Positions 6,857-6,899 of a stretch of 6,899 nt of DNA are shown piece after piece. Under the pieces are notes generated by a model. That model was not told the DNA's origin. It did not search any database and worked only from the letters and a program-made list of their open reading frames with translations. This DNA comes from Acidobacteriota bacterium (GTDB lineage Bacteria > Acidobacteriota > Thermoanaerobaculia > Multivoradales > JAHEKO01). Both the position numbers and the translations under genes were made by a program. The number at the start of each line of letters is the position of its first letter. Position 1 is the first letter of the stretch. Location: positions 1-6,899 of the forward strand of contig JAHEKO010000201.1 in assembly GCA_024638355.1 (NCBI GenBank), given 5' to 3'.

Positions 6857-6899
6857 GGCCGTCGCGATACGGACCGCGTCGGTGACCCCAGACGAGGTG

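Noticed and set aside
6882..6899. GTG-initiated frame reading VTPDEV at the right edge, a possible start of the next plus-strand gene.
   Set aside because: Only six codons are visible and no Shine-Dalgarno precedes it, so it cannot be distinguished from chance.
6857..6899. Possible terminator after the exported-protein gene.
   Set aside because: I see no stable GC hairpin followed by a T run in these 43 bases.

Overview
The window is high-GC, densely coded bacterial chromosome. One strand carries a tightly packed five-gene operon for uptake and deamination of a nucleobase or nucleoside. The other strand carries a divergent gene for a secreted protein of unknown function. The organism looks like a diderm, high-GC soil or environmental bacterium: the solute-binding protein is a lipoprotein and the divergent gene product has a cleavable signal peptide. 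Acidobacteriota, Myxococcota or a similar lineage would fit, but no marker gene is present, so this is only a guess.

Minus strand, read from 5767 down to 1: (1) a BMP/PnrA-family substrate-binding lipoprotein (5767-4742); (2) a double-domain ABC ATPase of the nucleoside/simple-sugar type (4740-3223); (3) a first inner-membrane permease (3226-2159); (4) a second permease (2159-1218); (5) a CodA-type cytosine deaminase of the amidohydrolase superfamily (1221 to the window edge, C-terminus cut off). The junctions are a 1-nt gap, an ATGA overlap, a TGATG overlap and an ATGA overlap. The five genes are therefore almost certainly one translationally coupled transcript. The likely flow is capture of the base in the periplasm, ATP-driven import through the heterodimeric permease, and hydrolytic deamination in the cytoplasm, releasing ammonia and feeding salvage or nitrogen supply.

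The 174-nt gap at 5768-5941 separates this operon from the divergent plus-strand gene. It holds a very strong Shine-Dalgarno sequence for the lipoprotein gene and only weak promoter-like elements. The plus-strand gene (5942-6856) encodes a 304-residue exported protein: a signal peptide, an N-terminal domain of about 150 residues, a Gly/Ala/Ser linker and a C-terminal beta-rich domain. The mature protein has exactly two cysteines. It has no obvious link to nucleobase uptake other than position. The last 43 bases hold nothing I can assign with confidence.

No RNA genes, mobile elements, CRISPR arrays or significant repeats were seen. The transport operon is a known type of system. The points most worth a second look are the physical coupling of a BMP-type importer to CodA, a Cys next to the catalytic Asp in CodA, the atypical N-terminal ligand region of the binding protein, and the uncharacterised exported protein with a possible leaderless start.
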